A stretch of DNA of 64,000 bases, from assembly GCF_008831285.2 (NCBI RefSeq), contig NC_045147.1, positions 6,664,334 through 6,728,333 of the forward strand. The letters are read 5' to 3'. Numbering within the stretch: position 1 is the stretch's first letter; each line of letters begins with the position of its first letter. The DNA is from Nymphaea colorata (lineage: Eukaryota; Streptophyta; Magnoliopsida; Nymphaeales; Nymphaeaceae). Both the position numbers and the translations under genes were made by a program. The notes beneath the pieces were generated by a model. The model ran no database searches and was not told the DNA's origin. It saw only the letters and a list, made by a program, of their open reading frames with translations. Below, piece by piece: positions 1 through 13,085 of the stretch.

Positions 1-1265
1 ATACTTTCATTTTCATTAGCTTCAGTGAATTGACAGTTCCTGTGGGTGCAAACACAGGCACGTGCACACCGCGGGTGGCCTATAGCAGGGAGACAATCCC
101 CGTGGTGGCCCAAAAATAGTATGGATGTATTCTTTCTACAGCGGTAAATCACTCATCCATGGATGTGTGAATTCCAATGAGAGATACTCAGTCTTCCTTA
201 GGACACCCAAGTTGGGAAGGCGGGAGCCCAACGCTCCAAGCACATCACACAATAGTACACTGGGGCTTTGCACTGCTTGCGTTCTGAGCAGGCGAGACCA
301 GTGGCAAAGACGAGACAACTCCCAAACACAATGCCACCACCCACTGGCCTCTCATCTCTTATTCTTTCATTCTTATCATTATAATTACACTTTCACAAAA
401 TGATTGGCTAGTTCATGAGGTTGGTTCACTTCATGAGTACACCCACACCTCCAATTGCCTCGACACGAGGGCTACAATCATTAACGTTTACAATATGGGT
501 GCAATTACCCTTCAATTTCATTCAATTGCATCATTGCCCGCGACAATACATATGCAACAAATCCCAACATTCACATTCATAAAGATTCAGATCTTAACAA
601 ACACATCAATCACATCTTTCAAAACTTAGCCAAATCCTGGAGAGTAGTCTCGATCCGTGATTGGCTCGTAGCTATCCTAGCAGTTATCATTCTAGGATGC
701 TTTCTAATGCACAACTGGGGTCGAGGAGACACTCGACTTGATACCCCACCTCATTTGTCCTAAGCAGTTATCAATTCTAGCATGCACATGCAAATGCGTA
801 ACAATTTTCAAAACCAGCTTCTAATAACTTTTCTAAACAAAACTTACCACATATCAAATCATTCGCATGCGTACATACATTCACTCACAAAACAATAATT
901 CAATCACATCAAAATCTTAGGATCTAACGATCCTTGGAACACACTTTCTCAAGTTGGCCCCAGGCAGGAATTTGCCTGGAATGTCGTCATACCTGTTGCG
1001 TGTCCACAAAATACTCCAAAATGCCTCGAGCTTCATGTCTAGTTGCTCAAGGTTTACTGGACGTGCCCAATATACCTACAAACATATACAAGTGGTAAAT
1101 TCTCTACTAGTTTAGCTTCACAATCCATACAAACATAAAACAAAATCATTGAGGCACATGTAATCGCCTCAAGAGGGAATCAACGAGTAGTATCGACCCA
1201 AAAAGCCCTCCAGTAGGCCTCTTCTCAGCCCTAGAGGTTATCACCAAAAGGTTTAAGCTTCGCGT
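1..1265. other. Unclassified repeat-like, non-coding sequence
   Basis: No gene or transposon domain seen. Words such as CGAGGAGACACTCGACTTG and CTAGCAGTTATCATTCTAGGATGC / TAAGCAGTTATCAATTCTAGCATGC (two variants at 676 and 761) suggest LTR-type DNA, but I could not define ends. Confidence 0.35.
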
Positions 1266-1269
1266 TTTC

Positions 1270-1720
1270 AATTAAAACCAATCACTAATCTGAAAATGAG
1301 AGAGAGCACGAGAGATGCAAGTGGGAGGAGGCTGGCGGTAAGGAGAGGGAGTGCAGGAAAGAATACAGAGAAAGAGGGCGTGCAGAGAGAGAGGAAGAGA
1401 CAGAGAGAGCTCTAGCAGAGAGAGCGTGCGTGAGGGAAGGGGAAGACTCGGGTTAGAGGGCAACGACAGAAACAAAGTGAGAGGGAGGAGGAGAAGAAAG
1501 AAGAAAGAAGAGAGAAGAGGGAAGAAGCAGAGGAACAACAAGGCTCACCCAATGTGCCACCGCCGTCGGCCTACACCTTCGTCACTGCTGTTATCTCTTT
1601 CACTTCCTTCTTCTCTGTGTTGTCATCGTAGCAAAGGGAGAGACGAAGAGGGGAGACAAGGGAGAAGAGTGAAAGACGAGGGAGAAGAGGGCGGTGTCGG
1701 GCTCCCATGCTGGTGGATTC
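1270..1720. repeat. Purine-rich low-complexity tract
   Basis: Dominated by GAGA, GGAAGA and AAGAAG words on the plus strand. It generates spurious frames on both strands (Arg/Glu-rich plus, Ser/Leu-rich minus). Confidence 0.85.
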
Positions 1721-1799
1721 AGGTCCGGGTCTGGACTCGATCCGGCCCACCTACAAAAGGTGAGTGTTACAGTTATACAATATATTGCTAAGTATTGGT

Positions 1800-2725
1800 G
1801 CATATATAAGTTAAATTACTATTAATCATTGGCAAATCTTTACGTATCAATCACATATATGTTTGGAGTGAGCGAAAGGTTACCAACCCATGAAGCAGCC
1901 CAAAGGCCCCTCCATTTAGCAGCCACCTTCAGCTCAACGGAGCATCTCCACCCTTTAACCGCCCAAAAAAGTTACACCCACAAGAATTAAAGCGGAGACT
2001 TGTCATGAACATGCTTCCTATTCCGACCAGTTATGTTATGCCCCTTGAGCAATACATGTATATGATAAATTGCTATATTTGTGATGTATTATACACTTTG
2101 TATTAATAGTTCAATTGATATATTTAAATTGCTATCATCATATATGTTAATTTGCAGTCAGGTGCAGCAACTTATCAAAACACATATTTGTTAATTGCTT
2201 AACACTAGTAACTCATCGTACCCTATTTTCTAATATGTATGGTAAGCCGTACTTTTGTGCTTTTATGTGGATAACAACTATTTGCACTATTAACAATTGC
2301 TATTTAATTGCTACATGTGTATTCCACAAATAGTTGTGAACGTTCTCATATGCCTTGAAGTGTTTATAAATAGTTGTGAACTCTTTACATAAAGTTATGG
2401 TAACGAAGAAAATTTACACGGATGATGCACCCTAAAGTATTTTCGCACACAATTTTTTTTGGCAAATGGTCTGAATGATACACTTGAAGGTAGCGTCATT
2501 GCTAGTGACGAGAAAAATGAACATGATGGTAATTTTTGATCTGGCTGTGATAAGAATTAATGCAGGTGCAAGACTTCAGAATACGTCTAACTCTTTTACT
2601 TTTATTAGGAGAAATGCAATTTGATAATAAGGCCAACATATAAATTTTAAATTAAAGAATATGTCATGTGCACCTACATATGTTGCCATAACCATGCTTT
2701 GGTATTGATATCTGCCTCTTGTTCA
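1800..2725. other. AT-rich spacer, no gene seen
   Basis: No long frame, repeat boundary or RNA gene noticed. Confidence 0.5.
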
Positions 2726-2882
2726 TTAAAGTCACCATCATAAAGAGACATCTTCATCTTTTACAATGAGTGAATTAATTAAAGTCACCATCATAAAGTG
2801 ACATCTTCCATATTTTACAATGAGTGAATTAATTAAAGTCATCATCATAAAGTGACATCTTCATATTTTACAATGAGTGGTT
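2726..2882. repeat. Three-copy tandem repeat of about 54 bp
   Basis: Units start at 2726, 2779 and 2833 with TTAAAGTCACCATCATAAAG and end with TTTTACAATGAGTG. Few differences between units. Confidence 0.95.
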
Positions 2883-4555
2883 TACCAATAGTACTGGCAT
2901 TGCACCAAAAAGGGCTTATAATTACTTTGTATAGGAAGGTGGTGGTCGAATGAATGTGCAATTATTCAAAGCCATGGTTACAAAAACCACTTGGGGAGAA
3001 AGATGACAAACACTGAAAAATGTTAAAATCTGTATATTGATTGATTAATTTCAAAATCAATTAAACACAGACCATAGAGTCTATAGTGCAAGGTGACTAA
3101 CCAAATAATTTTATGCCACAATATTTTATGCATAGAGTCAAGTCGAAAGTATATTATAGATGCTTCAAAAATGTGTTTGTTTTTATCACAATAATGAACA
3201 TTAATACTTCTTGGTGGTAGTGGGACATCATTTAGGGAATTGCACTTTTTATTCCACATTTTTTTATGACTAGGCCGAGCATTTTTGTCTTTACAAAATC
3301 AATGAATGGGGAACAACCTAAAGTTGTACTCATATATAGCGGTAATGCAATAGAAGCCACAGTATCTCATATATATCCAGATATATATCATCGTCTTTAC
3401 ACATACCTAATTAAGGACAAACCTTAAGGACAGCTTTAGAATGTGCATTTTTTAATGCAAAAATGATGACACTTTTTTGTTTATATGAAAATAAATGATT
3501 AATGTGTATAACCTTGAAGAGGGTATACGGTTGCAAAGGTTGTAAGAAACAAGGAAAATGGGAATTAACATATGGAAGGCAACATTGTTACGTAGGCATA
3601 ATAAACATGCAAAGAGCTGAGAGTATGCATGCTGCAATGAAAAAGTGCACGCACCTCTTTTTCAGTCTCTATGAGCATTAGCGCTACTTTAGTGGCTCCT
3701 CTCTACCTTCTTTGGGTTTTCAATTCTTTTTCTACTCTTTTTCTCCATCTAATGAGTTTTTATCTATGGTTTCTATGATGTTTTTTTGTTGGGTTATATA
3801 TCTTTTGGAGCTTTATTCGGGTTGGCTCACCAAATCCCTCCTTTGTGCATATATGTCCATCCATCAACCAGTGCACCATCTTTGTTGCTTAACCTTCTCT
3901 ATGTTTCGGGTTTTGAAAAGTGGTGGGATATGCAAGAACATTGCAAGCACCTAGAGGATGCATAGAGTGTGTTTCTCACAACCTTGGATCACTCTTTCAC
4001 CTTCTCATTTGGCTTCCTTAGAGCTACGTTTTCTTCTTCCCATCTTTGGAATTGGCAGTTAGAGCCTTGATGTGGCTGTTGTGCTATTCCAGGGGTCTAA
4101 GAATTCTAATTTCTTCATAGTTCATGTGTCTGGACATGTAGAACCTTGGTTAGTGCTGCTAAAAGAAAGAAAGGAGATGACACTATTAACGTGGTTTGAT
4201 CACTAAGGATCTACATCCACGACAGCCACCACAGCTGTCAACCTCTTGTATTGTTCAATCACTGCGGGAGGAGCTTTTGTAGCTACAACTACTGTTGATA
4301 AATATTTTGAGACTTACAAAAGGGAAATTCAACCTGAACATTTGGGTCAAAAGTACATTTTTTATTTCTTAACAAAAGTATCTCTTTCTATTTTGATTAC
4401 AATAAAGATCTCAGTGGTTGCTTTCTTTCCCTGTTACCTTATCATCATGCGATTTTCCTTGATTTCTTTGATTTCCAACTCTAGGACTATCATGGTAACA
4501 AAAATTACGATTGCTGTGCTTTTAGAATTATTGTGGCATCTATCTTTATCTTGAA
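2883..4555. other. AT-rich DNA, possibly containing the LTR of the decayed copia remnant
   Basis: Only short frames without recognisable domains. The part next to 4556 should hold the 3' LTR of the minus-strand copia remnant, but no second LTR was found to confirm it. Confidence 0.35.
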
Positions 4556-7060
4556 CACCCGGCCTCAATCTAAATGTCAGTTCTCCAACGTTCAGCTTGA
4601 GTCGATCTTGATGGTATGATTTACAGCCGAGAGGTTTATCCATCTCGCCCACTAGCTGGTTCTTAGACGATATATGCTGAAAACAATATTCTCTCTTACA
4701 AAATAAATGTTGACTTTGATGTGCTTGCTTTTGCTGTGAAATGTAGAATTGGCAGCTAAGGATGCAGCACTTACATTATCACACCACACCAGGTAGTTGA
4801 CGGTGGCTTTGATTCAATGTGAAGGTCTCATGCAAGAAAAACTAGCCAAGAAGCTTCTGTAGTAGCATTAGCGATGATCCTATATTTGACCTGTACGCTG
4901 GATCTAGACACCACAACCCACCTTAGTTTGATCCCAAAAATACAACATAATCAGAAGTAGAACATCACTTGTTTGGATCTTGCCCAATCATTACCACTGT
5001 AAATATTAATCTCTCTATGCCTTGAAGGAGTAAAGACCAGACCATACTGAAGAGAGAAATCCAAAAAACTTAATATTCTTTTCATGGCGAGCCATTGATT
5101 TTCTGTTAGCTCATGCATGAACTGACAAACTTTGTAACACTAAATGCAATGTCTGCCCTCGTGAAGGTCACATACTGGAGAACACTGACTATACTACGAT
5201 ACAAGGTGCGGTCCTTGAACTTTGGACAATTTCCAAAGAGTTTAATAGTGGAACTCATAGGAGTTGATATGGGCTTGGCCTCCATCATTCTGGCTTGTTG
5301 GAGGAGCTCAATAATATATTCCTTTTGGTACAAGACCAGTTCATTATTCGAGCAATTGGCCTCTATACCAAGCCAATAATGTAAACCACCGGCATCTTTC
5401 ATAGTGAAGTTATCACTATCTTAATGTTTTCTTTAATACAACTATCTGAATTCCTATAATCAAGATATCATCCACATGGACTAAAAGATAGACCACACCC
5501 TGCTGTTGATGAAAGGTAAGCAAAGAAGGATCAGCCTTGGATCCCACAAACCCAATAGACAAGAGAAAAGATCTTAGTTCATGAAAACATGCGTGTGGGG
5601 GGCTTGTTTAAGCCCATTGAGAGCTTTTTAACCTTGCAGACATGATGGGGAAGCTTGGGTTTCTCAAATCTAGTTGGTTGCATCATAAAAATGGCTTCTT
5701 CAAAAGAGCCATCAAGGGAAACATTGTTTACTTCTAACAGTGTCAGACTTTCCGATGCTCACTCACAGCAAGAGATTGAATGACACGAATGGTAGCTGGC
5801 TTAATGATGAGATTAAAAGTTTCAAAGAAATCAATACCTTCTTCTTGAGATAAGCCCTTTGCTACTAGCCTGACCTTGTATCACTCAATGGATTTGTCAG
5901 CACACTCCTTTATCTTGAAGACCCATTCACAATCAAATTTGATTTGGGATTCGACCTTAGGCACTAACTTCCATGTCTCATTTTTTAGAAGAGCATTGTA
6001 AACTACAGGCATTGCATGCCTCCAGTTTGGGTGTCGAGCTGCTTCCTGAAACTTTGTAGGTTCATCCTCTTCCTCACATATTGCAATAAATGCAACTGGA
6101 AGAGCATACTTAGGATTTGGTCTCCTAGTGCCATCCTAACTTCGAGTAATCATTGGGTGAGCCCATTGAAGTGTTGGTGATAGGATTGATGCAATCTGAG
6201 AGAGTTTTCTTCAAAAGGATCATACTGCTTATTGTTAGGAGATATGCTAGTATCGTTGTTCTCATTATGCTCTTGCAAAGGCTGAGGATGAGATTTGGCT
6301 ATGGCATTGGTTCTAGTGATCCAATCAAGTACAGTCTTGGATACAATGCATAATGATGGACCCTGATCTTTCACAACCTAAAGATTGACATTTGGCTACT
6401 CACCATAGTAAAAGGTTTCTCATCAAATGTGACATCCCTAGAGACAACAGGTTTGTGAGTCTTATCAACACAAATATAACTATGATGATTAGGATTGTAG
6501 CCAAGAAACACAAGTTGAGAAGGAAAAAATCAACTTATGACTTCTATGGGCTCTCATGTTCAGAAACAGACACACACAAAAGTCTTGGGAAAACCATCTA
6601 TGTTTCTTATTAAAGAGTTTTCTCAAGAGGACTTAGAGAACTGGTGCTAGGTGGAAGTCTGTTAATGAAGTACATCATTTCCATGAAGGCATAGTTCTAG
6701 AAACACTAAGGAACATGACTATGTGCTATAAGAGTGAGGCCAACATAAATGACACGTCAACATTTTCTTTCAGAAATCCCATTTTGCTATTGCGTGAGAG
6801 AACATGATACCCTATGGTGGATCTCAGCAGATGAAAAATGCTTTCCAAACTTCTAAACCCTCCTCCCCATTACTTTGGAAGTTCTTAATTTTCTTCCCTA
6901 TTAAGTTTTCAGCAAGAGCTTTGAATTTTTGAAAGTTTTGTTTAACGTCAAACGTTTGCTTTAGAAAGTAGATCGAAGAGAATCTAGAGAATACTCTAAA
7001 AACAACATAATAACATGATCCATCAAAACCAACGACACGTCGACAAGTGATGGCCCTCAA
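4556..7060 (-). pseudogene. Decayed Ty1/copia pol remnant
   Basis: Read on the minus strand with frameshifts and stops. Integrase pieces are at about 7060-6820 (TFDVKQNFQKFKALAENL, then GKKIKNFQSNG). The post-integrase domain is near 6640-6370 (THKLVFLGYNP-like, VVSRDVTFDEKPF). A Ser/Asn-rich linker is at 6374-6150. Reverse transcriptase spans about 6130-5100 (CEWVFKIKE, VRLVAKGLSQEEG, LHYWLGIEANCSN, PISTPM). RNase H spans about 5090-4650 (VSRSSVQVKYR, TWCDNVSAASLA). No long frame survives (98 codons at 5106-5402 is the best). The pol end abuts an LTR-like TGTTCAAGAT near 4556. It is much older than the 12-17 kb element. Confidence 0.88.
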
Positions 7061-8510
7061 ACATTAGAACAAAAGAATTTCAAGTGGTTCAACATTGCTC
7101 ATCACAAGAGTAACAAGACTCAATATGAAAGCAAGTTTTTCGAGATAAAATTTGCAAAAATTTGGTGTGTGTGACTTTGCTGCTAAGCGAAGCCAAGGCT
7201 CACTCGGCAACAAACAGGGGCATCAGTTAAAACCACAAATTTCTCCAATATTTTTTTCAATGATAATTTTGAAAATTTTACAAAATTTTTCAGACAAAAT
7301 TCGAAACAAACCACCTCAATGCCTATCCAATCCAATTGTAGACCCCAAGTTTAAAAATCAATTACAATCTCAGTTCTAAATTAACTTGGAACTATGGATT
7401 GCAAATCAAAACTTCTATCAAATTTGAAACAAAATTGCAAATTCAACTTCAACTCAAAGCCAAAATAGATCTCTAAAATTGGTTGGGATGAAAAACGAGG
7501 AGCTAATTCTGAAAACTCAGTTTCAGTGTGAATTTAAAACTCTATAGACTTCACTTAGCCAATTTATCTGCCATTGGAATCATGAACCATAGAAATCTTA
7601 ATTTAGAGTATGTGATCATATAGTCCGACTTAGACCAACCGAAGAGAATTTGATTTATTTGGGCGATTGAGCTATGCTCAGTAAAAAGTTCAATAAAATT
7701 GGTGCACATTCATCAAAAGAGAATTCAAAATTGCTAAAATACTAAGAATGTGATTCAAACTATAATTGAAAAGAAATCTACGCTAATATGAAAACTACAA
7801 AAGTGGAGACCTAGTGAGCCCATGATGGGCTTTGATTGAGGCTAGATTCTCTTATCTCATACATGTGACTAGGTAGGTCAATGAGTTTCAAAATTAAAGA
7901 GAATTAATTCTCTTTGCCATGTCATCAATCCTAATGAAAACATTACAACCAACAAGAGATTAAGGTCTTCTTTCCTATTGGTGGATGTCAAAATAGGATG
8001 AGGTGGCATCCGCATCATCATTTTCAATCTTTACTTGGCCACCTAGGAAAATTTACATTGGCTGCTCTTGGCCGTGTTATCCAACTCATCCAATCATAAA
8101 TTTTCTAGAAGGAAATTTAAACTTTCCTAGTGGGATAAATCTAGCTAGGAAAAATTAAACTGGTTATTTAGTTCTAAAATTGACTCCAACTATAAATATT
8201 AAAATAATTTCATATCACTCTAATCAAAGAGTTAAATCAATTCAAGGAAAGATCGACCAAATGGGCATGCTCTACTATGCTTTCGAAAGAAAATCTGAAA
8301 AATTCTCAAGTTTAAAATCAAATCACCGAACTTGTGCTCTAGGTGTATGAAACTCGTGTAGTGTAAATTGAACTTGCGTCTTTGATGCATCCCCATGGAA
8401 CTCATATTGCATTCGCCAGAACTCTCATCGTGAGGCCCCTCCAACACTTTGGTGATGAACTTTCTTCTCCCACACCCTTGAACTCGCCTTACAATGAACT
8501 TAACGTTTAC
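7061..8510. other. AT-rich DNA, no gene seen
   Basis: Many AAATTNAAA words and no coding signal. It may include the decayed 5' part of the copia remnant. Confidence 0.4.
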
Positions 8511-8518
8511 ATGTTAAA

Positions 8519-8930
8519 ACCTGTTCCATGTGCATATAGGAACACATGGGTACAAACCTCAGAACTCGTGTTCATGAGAATATAGGAACTCATGAACACA
8601 AGAACCTGTATCTATATGCATACATGAACACATGAGTACAAACCTCAGAACTCATGTTCGTGAGCATACAGGAATCATGAACACAAAATGTTGCATCCAT
8701 GTGCATATAGGAACATATGGTTACAAACCTTGGAACTCGTGTTCGTGAACTTACAAGGACTCACGAACACAAAACCCGTATCCATGTGCATACAAGAACA
8801 CGTGGGCACAAACCTCATAACTCATGTTCGTGCGCATACAAGAACTCATGAATACAAAAACCTGTATCCACGTGTGTACAGAAACACATGGGTACAAACC
8901 TCAAAACTCGCACTCGCATACATACAAGAG
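8519..8930. repeat. Minisatellite, five copies of about 85 bp
   Basis: Units begin near 8519, 8604, 8690, 8776 and 8861 with CCTGTATCCATGTGCATA-like sequence, then AGGAACACATGGGTACAAAC, CTCAGAACTCGTGTTCGTGA and CATGAACACAAAA. Copies are about 80-90 percent alike by eye. Inside each, GAACTCGTGTTC and GTTCATGA/TCATGAAC form short inverted words. Confidence 0.93.
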
Positions 8931-9522
8931 CATGTGAGCGCACACAAGTTGCAGTTCATTGCACAATTCCATGCTTTGACACAAACCAGTCACACTTCTA
9001 TGTGCAATTACCCACATTGGTGCATATGAGTATTCATGATTTGGCTCGCACAAGTATATATGAGCTTGTGCATAATTTCATCATTCCATAAAGAGTCAAT
9101 ACTAAGCTATTGCATTTTGTATCCCAGTTGATAAAATGTCAACATGACCTCATTTCTTTTCAAAAGAAAGAAAATTTTCTGATTAATGATTATAGAAATC
9201 GAACAATAGAGATCTCAATAGGACCATAATACAAATATAATTAGCTGTTCAATGAAATCAAAGGAATCAAGTTTAGGAAATGTCACTAACTTTGAAAGTC
9301 CAACGGGTGTAGGGACCCCATAGAATCTGCCTAAGAACAAAGATCTAAATTTAACGAGCAAAATAGGCATGACATTGCGAAATGAATGCTAAGAGATGAG
9401 CTTGATGCAAGTGTAGTGATCCTTCTAAATCATTGATTCAGAGTATTAGGTGGTGTAAGGTTGATTTACGTTCAATCTATGAAGATTGAGACTTTTGAAC
9501 ATCTTTGACTGGTGGGAACCCA

Positions 9523-9831
9523 TTAGGTGAATGGGATGAAAGCTAGACAAAGCTGCACAGAACTACCAAACTGGTAGCGCTCTATAGTAGCCTGTATCAT
9601 TGTGTTGTATTTCCCCTGCATGGCGAAGGTTGGCCCAAGAAAACAAAAGAAAAAGATAAGCATGAGCCCAAGTGCCAAATACGAAGGAAAAATTTCTAAA
9701 ACAAGAGCAAAGAAAATAACCAAAAGAAAGAGTGTCTGTATGAAAAGCAAAGCGTCATTTGGACCAAAGTTCTCATCCAGAGACAGCAAAGTCTTGATAA
9801 CCAGAGGCAATTGAAATAGTGTTTGCTTCAT
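9523..9831 (-). CDS. Hypothetical 102-residue membrane-like open frame
   Basis: Two strongly hydrophobic stretches (DALLFIQTLFLLVIFFALVL and YLALGLMLIFFFCFLGPTF), separated by a short turn, suggest two membrane spans. No family is recognised and no splice signals were evaluated. In AT-rich DNA such a frame can arise by chance. Confidence 0.2.
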   Translation of the reverse strand: MKQTLFQLPLVIKTLLSLDENFGPNDALLFIQTLFLLVIFFALVLEIFPSYLALGLMLIFFFCFLGPTFAMQGKYNTMIQATIERYQFGSSVQLCLAFIPFT

Positions 9832-10079
9832 TAAAAGATTCCCTAATTGAGAATGCCTCTTCTGAACTTATGTTTTGGGAATAGAGAGGAATAGAGAGAA
9901 TTTCATTATAGAGAGCTTGATAACACTAATCATTAAAGATTCTAATTTTCGAGAAGAGTTAGATCACATAGATGTTTTTGTATAGGATGTAAAATTTGAA
10001 CATAGCGAAACTTTTCATCAAACGATGAACTTTCACAAGAACTTTCATGAAAATCAGCCCCACTGGGTAATTTTGAGCA

Positions 10080-10760
10080 ATGTCTTAACAAGTACCTTTC
10101 ACAATTCTGCAGTAGTTTTCATGCTGAGGCATCTTTTGTTTTTTGAGCACCAAGGGCCTTGACTTTGTGATTCAAGATTTGAACTATTTTTCAAAGAGCT
10201 TTTTCCTCATAACTGAGGCATCTCATCTTTGAACCATGTTTTGACAAGTATTTTTGAAACAAGGATCTTTCACAATGTCAAACCAGTCCATAGACTGGGG
10301 TATTTGTTATTTTATAACAAGCTTTTAAAAAAACCTTTCATAACAAGCACCTCTCACGATGTCGCATGAGTGAACATACTAAACATACTAAGACATCTGT
10401 TGAATAAGGCTTCACATAAGCATAACTCTGACCATCATGAACATATAGTATTCACAAGTATCTTGGAACAAGCATCTTTCAAACCATGTTTTGATCAAAC
10501 TAGTATCTCTTACGATGTCACACTACTATTCACATTGAGCATCTTTTGCTATGAGCAAGACTTTGAACAAATATTTTAGAACAAGCACTTTTTGCAATGT
10601 CGTGGCAGCTTTCAAGCTGGAGCATCTTTTTGAACAATGTTTTGAACAACAACATTTTTTTACCATAGCAAGTACAGTATATTGGGGCACTTTTATTTTT
10701 TTAAAAATGGTGCATTTAGTCTTTGCCACTAAGCATTGCCTTTACTGGCATAGCAGCAAA
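10080..10760. repeat. Degenerate tandem repeats of roughly 100-150 bp
   Basis: Recurring phrases GAACAAGCANCTTTCACAATGTC, GAGGCATCTTTTG and ACCATGTTTTGA appear five or more times between 10086 and 10670 with irregular spacing. No coding. Confidence 0.65.
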
Positions 10761-11750
10761 GAGGGGCATCACAATGTTATTTTTATTTACTAAATTACCA
10801 TTTTACCCCTCTATATGTTATTTTCAAACTACTTCTAAAAAAAATTGAAGGCCTTACACCTGAATTTGGTCTGATCTCATTTTCTCAGTTATTCCTACTT
10901 TTGATCATCATGCAACCATAGAACCCATTTTCTATCATCTTCAATTGTTCTATCATCTTCAATAAATTCCAGTTTTATGCCCATTTGCTAATAATGAACA
11001 GACAAATCTTGCAAAATGAATTGAAGGAAAAATTCAGTGCGTCTAATCTCACAATTATCTCACTCATTTGATATATGAAGAGCAATTTCATTATTCTAGA
11101 CTCCTGATTGACAATTATGATATATGATCCAATCTTTGCTTCTAGAGAATCTCATTTTTTGAGAATTATTTGATGATCCATGATATCTTTCTATTCTGGA
11201 CAGAAATCAGCTATCCAAATCAGTTACTATCTAGAATTCAAATTATCTTCAAATTTGGATTCTGATCCTATCAAGCCTTAGGTAATCTCATATCCAGTTC
11301 TAAGATTCATTTTTTAAAGTTGGTTCACATAACTAAACATTTGAGTTTATTTAAAAATCCAAATCAAATTCAATAGATAAAAGTCCAGTTACCTTGAAAA
11401 TTAGATTCAATAGATTTGTACTGGACTTCCAAATTAATTCAGGACTTTCATGTAAAGATCCAAAATATTGGATATATATCCACAATTTCAAGGGATTTTC
11501 AAATTGAGCTTTAAAATGATAGATGCATTTGATAATCAATTCAAAAATACCCAAGCCTTTGAGATCACTTCCAAATTGATATTAATCAAGATCAATTTTC
11601 AGGTATTTTCAAATCAATTTTCAAGGGGTTTTAAATAATTTTCAATCGATGAGTTTAAATAAATTTAAAAGGATTTTCAGCTCAATTTCAAAGTTTTAAA
11701 ATCTAACTAAATGATATCTTAGAGAGGCCTTACAAACAATGTTGAGAGTT
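10761..11750. other. AT-rich DNA, no gene seen
   Basis: Many direct variants of GGATTTTCAAATTGA between 11460 and 11700, otherwise featureless. Confidence 0.5.
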
Positions 11751-12360
11751 AATTGCAAATTTTAATTTGCAAAATTTCTCATCTTAACAATTCATTTCCT
11801 TTCTTCATTTTCCCTCTTATTTCCTACTTGCTCTCTTCCGTTCTCTCTCTCTCTCTCTCTCTCTCTAGGGTCGCATTCTCACTCCCTCCTTCGTTCTGCT
11901 TCCTCCCGTCGTCACATTTTTCCTCCTTTCCCATTGTTCTTCTTCTTCCTCCTCCTCCTCACTTTTGTTCCTTTTGGTTTCCTCTTCTTCTTACATTCTC
12001 TCTTTCTCTCCCTCCCTCTCTCCTTCCATCACCGCATGGATCCTGGCTCTCCCCATCTCACTTCTACCTATCAGGCTGTTTCCAGAGAAGCTCGTGCATG
12101 GGGGAGGATTCTGCTAGCTCCCACCTTCTGCTTTTCCTTCCTAGTGTTGATCAACCACCATCAACCACAGTTGCCTGTTCGTTGCCTAAATGTTCATGGC
12201 CCATTACGACCATTGCCCGTTGGTCCCTGGTTTGCTATTGTCTTCCTAACCCACAAGCACGCCACCATCATCTCACCGCCCAAGGAGCAGATCATTGCGG
12301 TTCTCGGTTACAACCCCCTGCTCACTGCTACACCATTTCTACCAACGAGCACCACCTCCT
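11751..12360 (+). other. Pyrimidine-rich tract with a chance open frame, target of the copia insertion
   Basis: A (TC)n run at 11841-11867 is followed by C/T-rich DNA that keeps two overlapping frames open to the copia edge at 12360. The composition (Ser/Leu/Pro) and overlap of frames argue against a protein. It could be a 5' UTR or LTR fragment. Confidence 0.4.
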
Positions 12361-13073
12361 TGTTGGCCCTCTCCTCTGATTCACAGGCTCGGCAAGACTT
12401 GCCTTGATAAAGATGTCGAGTGGCTAAGGCCTCAAGACGTGCAGCTGGCTATGGCCTCTATGGATTGAGCCTCCCTTTTTGGCAATGGCAGGATGGAGAG
12501 GAGACCGTAGGCTGCAAGGCACCAAGGAGGGAATGCGCAGAGAGGGGCAGAGAAACCCTCGGGCAGAGAGAGAGAGAGGGAAGCAAGCTGCGTCTAGGGC
12601 AGCGTGAGAGAGAGGGAGAGCGAGAGTAAAGAGAGAAGAGAAGTTCACGGGTAGAGGGCAAAGCGAAAAAAAAAAAAAAAACTTCTTTCTTTTTTGGGCG
12701 TCAACTCTTCAACTTTCTGATTAACAACTATATAAAGAAAATACATTAAAACAAAAACAAATCTTGATCCTTAAGAATAGCAACTGCTGATGATCGTGCT
12801 TTCCATGATCTCCTCCACTTCAGCCCTCAACTTAGTAACCGCCGGTCACTCCCACCATTTCAGGCCTCAAGTCTTCCACCATTTTCTCCATCACCCATGA
12901 TCTTGGGAACCGCACACACATTCTCCTCACGTTCTCCATTTCTCTTTAACTCCCCACGATTTGGAACCGCACACACTTTCTCCCGTTTCCATTTTTCACT
13001 CCTTCACGCACTCACACTTTTCTCACGAGCTCCAGACGTTTTCACGAGCTCCTCCACTTCAGGAGTTAGAGCA
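12361..13073 (-). repeat. 3' LTR of the young copia element
   Basis: A 713-bp LTR bounded by TG (12361) and CA (13072-13073) on the plus strand. The inner edge is set by the purine tract AGGGGGGAGA directly beside it, which overlaps the RNase H stop codon. It contains a GAACCGCACACACNTTCTC motif twice (around 12906 and 12963). The 5-bp outer flank is CTCCT; no matching copy follows the other LTR. Confidence 0.85.
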
Positions 13074-13085
13074 ATATTCTCCCCC

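Noticed and set aside
1351-1791. 146-codon Arg/Glu-rich open frame
   Set aside because: Purine-rich low-complexity DNA keeps frames open on both strands; no domain and no context.
8519-8930. Possible CRISPR-like array
   Set aside because: Repeats are contiguous about 85-bp units without unique spacers in a plant nuclear context; this is a minisatellite.
11753-12407. Two overlapping frames of 208 and 157 codons
   Set aside because: Pyrimidine-rich tract running into a copia LTR. Overlapping frames of Ser/Leu/Pro composition are not convincing proteins.
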